Source: DATGKG01 sp963783145
GTDB lineage: Bacteria > Desulfobacterota > Binatia > Binatales > Binataceae
Reading direction: 5' to 3'
Assembly: GCA_963783145.1 (NCBI GenBank)
Contig: CAWAMM010000009.1
Coordinates: 124,001-188,000, forward strand
DNA length: 64,000 bases
Shown in pieces: positions 60,699-64,000 of the stretch. Position 1 is the first letter of the stretch. Each line of letters opens with the position of its first letter. A program made the position numbers and the translations under genes. The notes beneath the pieces are model-generated. The model saw nothing but the letters and a program-made list of their open reading frames with translations, was not told where the DNA came from and did no database searches.

Positions 60699-61259
60699 TT
60701 GGTCGCTGAATCTCCGTGAAAGTTAGTTGCAAAATAGAACTACCATAATTGGTGGGGCTTCGAAACAATGGGGACGAATTTGCTAGAAAATTTCACTTTT
60801 GGAGGAATCTCTGCCCACCGCGCGGCATTTTTTCGGGTTGGCGATCCGAGAACATAGCGCGCAAAAGAGAATTTATTGAAATGTGAACAATCGTTCAAAC
60901 ATCCCCGGCGACGATCCACGCGGATCGCCCAAAGCCCTTCTGCGCGAATGGTAAATGCCTGTTTTGCAGCAGCCGCGAGGCGCCTTCTGATCGCCCCGGG
61001 TCCCATCCAGTATTAAAGTTGCTTGATCATCGACGATCGCAATGTTAGACAATTTAACGTATCGATTTTCTGGCGGCGTGCCCGCTGAAGGACTAATGCT
61101 GATCGAGGTCCTGGCGTGGGTACGCCCAAGAAAGGCTCCGTAATCGTCTGAGCCGGGACCTGGAGACGAAATGCGCCGCCTGCTTGGAGGCTGCCGAGCA
61201 GGCGACTTACCGGCCATAACTGGAACCTGAACCGGATTGCCTGGTTCTTTAGCTAGAAC
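60699..61259. other. Intergenic region, no gene supported
   Basis: About 560 bp between divergent dapL and the cytochrome gene. The longest frame (60873-61217, minus) has low-complexity Arg/Pro content and no start signals, so I do not call it. The region must hold both promoters. No riboswitch or clear -35/-10 pair was recognised. Confidence 0.45.
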
Positions 61260-61772
61260 ATGAACCGGACCCTGCTTCCTCTAGCTATCACCCTGCTGGT
61301 CTTCGGACTCGGCACGTTCGCATTTTCTCAAAGGCCCTGGGCTCCGCGTACCGATGTCGAACAGCCGATTCCCTTCAGTCATCGCGTCCACGCCGGGGTT
61401 AACCAGATTCCCTGCCAGTTCTGTCACGAGTATGCGCGGCGCTCGCAGACCGCGGGCGCCCCACCGGTGGCGAAATGCGTCGGATGTCATGGCGCGTCAA
61501 TCGTAGGCGGCCTCGAGCCGGTCACGCGCCCGTGGACCGATGACCAACAGCCGCCCTTCGAAATTCGCTGGAACCGGGTCTACACGCTGCCGGATTTCGT
61601 ACGCTTCACGCATAAGCCGCACATCAACGCGGGCGTGCAATGCGAGGAATGTCATGGCGACGTGAAGACGATGGATCGCATCGTGCCGGTGCATGAGATC
61701 AACATGGGCTTTTGCGTGGAGTGTCACACCAAACGCAACGTGACCCTGGACTGCGCGGTGTGCCACCACTAG
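61260..61772 (+). CDS. Membrane-anchored pentahaem cytochrome c (ActA-like)
   Basis: A 170-residue protein with an uncleaved or cleaved N-terminal segment (LPLAITLLVFGLGTFAFS) and five CxxCH haem sites: CQFCH, CVGCH, CEECH, CVECH and CAVCH. Extra His residues (FSHRVHAG; FTHKPHINAG) fit bis-His ligation as in cytochrome c7/c3 folds. The size, five haems and the gene that follows match ActA, the pentahaem subunit of alternative complex III. It would take electrons from the complex on the periplasmic side. Confidence 0.85.
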   Translation: MNRTLLPLAITLLVFGLGTFAFSQRPWAPRTDVEQPIPFSHRVHAGVNQIPCQFCHEYARRSQTAGAPPVAKCVGCHGASIVGGLEPVTRPWTDDQQPPFEIRWNRVYTLPDFVRFTHKPHINAGVQCEECHGDVKTMDRIVPVHEINMGFCVECHTKRNVTLDCAVCHH

Positions 61773-61780
61773 GAGCGATC

Positions 61781-64000
61781 ATGGCAGACGGATTCACCAG
61801 ACGCTCCTTTATAAAGCTCGCCGCGACCGCGAGTGCGGCCGCCGCCATTCCCGGATGCCAACCGGCCGCGCGCAAGTTGATCCCCTATGTCGTGCCCGAT
61901 GAGAACGTCATCCCGGGTGTGCCGACCTTCTACGCCACCACTTGCGACGAATGCTCCGCCGGATGTGGCATTGTCGCCAAGGTGCGCGAGGGCCGCGTCA
62001 TCAAGTTGGAAGGCAATCCTATTGACCCTATCGGCAAGGGTGCGATCTGCGCGCGCGGTCAGGCGGGGTTGCAGGGACTCTATAATCCGGACCGATTGCG
62101 CGCGCCGATGCTGCGCGGTGCGGACGGCAAGCTCAGCAAAATTTCCTGGGATGATGCGCTCAAGCGGTTCGCGGATCATCTGAAGCAGGCGGCGGGCAAG
62201 GGCAACGATCGGATCGCGATGATCGCCTCGCCGCAGGGACCGACGCTGCAGAAGATTACCGCGGCGTTCCTCGGCGCGTACAAATCAAATCGCGTCACCT
62301 ACTATGAGGCGCTCAGCGACGAGCCCGCGCGCGAGGCCGCGCAGATGGTGTTCGGGCGGCGCGATCTGGCGTCATATCGAATCGACCAGGCCGAGCTTCT
62401 GATCTCGTTCAATGCGGATTTCCTCGAGACCTGGCGCTCGCCGATCGAATACGCGCGCCAGTATGCGGAATTTCGTGCACCGAGAAATCGCAATGGTGCG
62501 CTCACGATCGGCCGCGCGATCTATGTCGGACCGCGCCTCAACATGACCGCCGCGAAGTGCGACGAATGGATCGCTTCGCCGCCCGGCGCCGAGGCGATGC
62601 TTGCCCTGGCGATCCTGCATGTGATCCTGGCGCAGGGATGGGTCGGACCCAACAGCGGGGTGGATGCCGCGGCGCTTAAAACATTCTCCGGGGCCTACGA
62701 TCCCCTGTCCGTCAGTCAGAAGACCGGCGTCCCCGCCGATCGTATCAGCAAGATTGCGGAGCGGTTCGGCAAAGCCGACGGCGCCCTCGCGCTCGCCGGT
62801 GGCGATGACCCGACCCTGCATGCGGCGACCTACATCCTCAACGCCGCCACCGGCAACCTCGGTCGCACGATGCAGTTTTACGACGGCGAGCCAGCGGAAA
62901 TCGTCGCCAGGAACGACGAGATGGCGGCCGCAATCGAACTGCTTCGGATCGGCGTGGTCGGGCGGTCGAGTGGCGCCGTGAATGGACTGGCGAACCTGGA
63001 ATTCGAATCGTCGAGTGTCGAGGTGCTGGTGGTCGCCGATGCCAATCCGCTTTACTCGATGCCGCAAACCTGGCGGACCCTCGAAGCGTTCAAAAAAGTT
63101 CCGTTCGTGGTTTGGGCCGGTACGGTTCCCGATGAGACCGCCGAGTATGCGCATCTGTTGCTGCCGATTCATCATCCACTGGAGTCGTGGCGCGATGCGT
63201 TTCCGCGCGCCGGCGTGCATGGCCTCGGCCAGCCGGTCATGCAGCCGGTCTTCGCGAGCAAGCCGCTCGGCGATGTTCTCATCACGATCGCGAGTCAGAG
63301 CGGCGGCGCGCCGATGCCATGGAAGGACACTGCCGAAGCCATCAAGGGCGAATGGGCCAAGCTAGCGGGCGGAAAAGATGCCAATGAGTTTTGGGTCAAG
63401 TCGCTCACCGAGGGTGGAACTTTCACCGACGCGACCCCCGCGAAGGTTGCGCTCAAGACCGACGCGCTGAAAAGCGGCCCGAATGCGCCGGAGATCCCCA
63501 AGCTCGCGCTCTATACCTATCCGCATCCGTTCCTCTATGACGGCCGCGGCGCCGATAAACCGTGGCTCCAGGAAATTCCCGAGCCGGTCACGCAGATTGT
63601 GTGGGACAGCTGGGCGGAGATTCATCCTGAAACCGCGCAGGAGCTTGGAGTCACATCCAACCAGGTGGTCGAGGTGCGCTCCTCAGAGGGCGCGATTAAC
63701 GTTCCAGTGCTGGTGAGCGGGCGCGTAGCGCGAGGCACTATCGCGGTGCCGCTCGGGCAGGGCCATACCGCGTACGGGCGCTATGCGAAAAACCGCGGGG
63801 CGAATGCTTTCACCGTGCTGCGCCCACGTCATTTGCAGATCGAAGTCAGCGCCCGCGCCACCGGCGATACGCAAACGAACGTCACGCCCGCCGGTTTCGA
63901 CTACATGCTCGGGCGCAGCTTTGCCGAGGCGGTGAGCGTCGGGCAGTTGGCCAACCACATCGAGCCAAAGTACGTCGGCGAGGAACTGCCGGACGTGCCC
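61781..64000 (+). CDS. Molybdopterin-oxidoreductase-fold subunit (ActB1-like), truncated by window edge
   Basis: An open frame of 740 codons from ATG 61781 to the edge. It begins with a twin-arginine signal (FTRRSFIKLAATASAAAAIPGC; the Cys26 is lipobox-like). A [4Fe-4S] site follows: C55-x2-C58-x3-C62 (CDECSAGC) and C90 (CARG). Further molybdopterin-fold landmarks are GNPIDPIGKGA, ISWDDALKRFADHL, AATYILNAATGNLGRT and VVADANPLYSMP. The gene starts nine bp after the pentahaem gene, as actB follows actA. In characterised alternative complex III the B1 domain has lost Mo and this cluster; here the cluster cysteines are kept, so cofactor content is open. ActB2 and ActC-F would lie beyond the edge. 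Confidence 0.85.
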   Translation, partial: MADGFTRRSFIKLAATASAAAAIPGCQPAARKLIPYVVPDENVIPGVPTFYATTCDECSAGCGIVAKVREGRVIKLEGNPIDPIGKGAICARGQAGLQGLYNPDRLRAPMLRGADGKLSKISWDDALKRFADHLKQAAGKGNDRIAMIASPQGPTLQKITAAFLGAYKSNRVTYYEALSDEPAREAAQMVFGRRDLASYRIDQAELLISFNADFLETWRSPIEYARQYAEFRAPRNRNGALTIGRAIYVGPRLNMTAAKCDEWIASPPGAEAMLALAILHVILAQGWVGPNSGVDAAALKTFSGAYDPLSVSQKTGVPADRISKIAERFGKADGALALAGGDDPTLHAATYILNAATGNLGRTMQFYDGEPAEIVARNDEMAAAIELLRIGVVGRSSGAVNGLANLEFESSSVEVLVVADANPLYSMPQTWRTLEAFKKVPFVVWAGTVPDETAEYAHLLLPIHHPLESWRDAFPRAGVHGLGQPVMQPVFASKPLGDVLITIASQSGGAPMPWKDTAEAIKGEWAKLAGGKDANEFWVKSLTEGGTFTDATPAKVALKTDALKSGPNAPEIPKLALYTYPHPFLYDGRGADKPWLQEIPEPVTQIVWDSWAEIHPETAQELGVTSNQVVEVRSSEGAINVPVLVSGRVARGTIAVPLGQGHTAYGRYAKNRGANAFTVLRPRHLQIEVSARATGDTQTNVTPAGFDYMLGRSFAEAVSVGQLANHIEPKYVGEELPDVP

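Noticed and set aside
60873..61217. 114-residue minus-strand frame in the dapL/cytochrome spacer
   Set aside because: Low-complexity Arg/Pro/Ser start, no ribosome binding site, no recognisable domain.

Overview
The window is GC-rich, densely coded bacterial chromosome. It suggests a soil or environmental lineage of deltaproteobacterial grade, possibly Candidatus Binatota (Desulfobacterota_B-like). The support is indirect: an obgE-proB-proA-nadD-rsfS cluster, LL-diaminopimelate aminotransferase (dapL) beside folK, ispG, two desulforedoxin-like mini-proteins, many acyl-CoA and VOC/crotonase enzymes, a zinc-ribbon adenylate cyclase/AAA/TPR giant, and an SBBP-repeat surface protein with Ala/Thr linkers. 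No rRNA, CRISPR array, prophage or intact insertion sequence is visible. One tRNA (Pro, GGG) is present.

Layout. 0-5.7 kb is accessory: a clipped AbiEi-type antitoxin, an unknown protein, an orphan Imm35-type immunity protein, then an arsR-(arsI remnant)-acr3 arsenic operon and a frameshifted Cys-rich secreted protein. The arsenic stretch is bracketed by two ~105-bp direct repeats. 6-12 kb holds the cyclase giant, tRNA-Pro, a GST-like protein, a 44-residue double-glycine-leader-like peptide gene, a PNPOx-fold protein and an SDR. 12.3-18.8 kb holds coaX, an MBL hydrolase with a PDZ protein, an ArsR-DUF2087 regulator divergent from a VOC enzyme, an alpha/beta hydrolase and a Rieske protein. 19-24.5 kb holds a beta-propeller protein, a radical SAM enzyme with an unusual cysteine motif, BrnT/BrnA, a GlsB membrane protein, a ferritin-like protein and desulforedoxin 1. 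23.7-29.7 kb is fatty-acyl/CoA catabolism (two crotonases, an acyl-CoA ligase, an amidohydrolase), desulforedoxin 2 and a frameshifted ygfZ.

29.9-37.7 kb holds a repeat-bearing exported protein, a PIN toxin/antitoxin pair, efp with a THUMP methyltransferase, and the 1213-residue SBBP protein. 37.9-42.5 kb is the housekeeping obg-pro-nad-rsfS operon, fed from a hairpin-packed intergenic region (42.5-43.0 kb). 43-51.4 kb holds a CaiB/BaiF CoA-transferase, a small conserved protein, a CMD/AhpD-fold protein, ispG, a 312-bp long inverted-repeat element, two GT-C-type membrane proteins and a Tat-exported Fe-S aldo/keto reductase. 51.5-56.3 kb holds purN, a Cys-rich secreted protein, a third GT-C protein and a possible new toxin-antitoxin pair with a RelE-fold partner. 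56.4-59.5 kb is an rmuC segment bracketed by a duplicated 3' end of folK. The window closes with dapL and the start of an actA-actB-like electron-transfer operon (pentaheme cytochrome plus a molybdopterin-oxidoreductase-fold subunit that runs off the edge).

Recurring themes are 3'-end duplications of host genes bracketing small inserts (folK; the GST gene), single-base frameshifts in otherwise recognisable genes, dispersed repeats and hairpins in intergenic space, and several toxin-antitoxin-like pairs. All function calls rest on reading motifs by eye; no database search was run.
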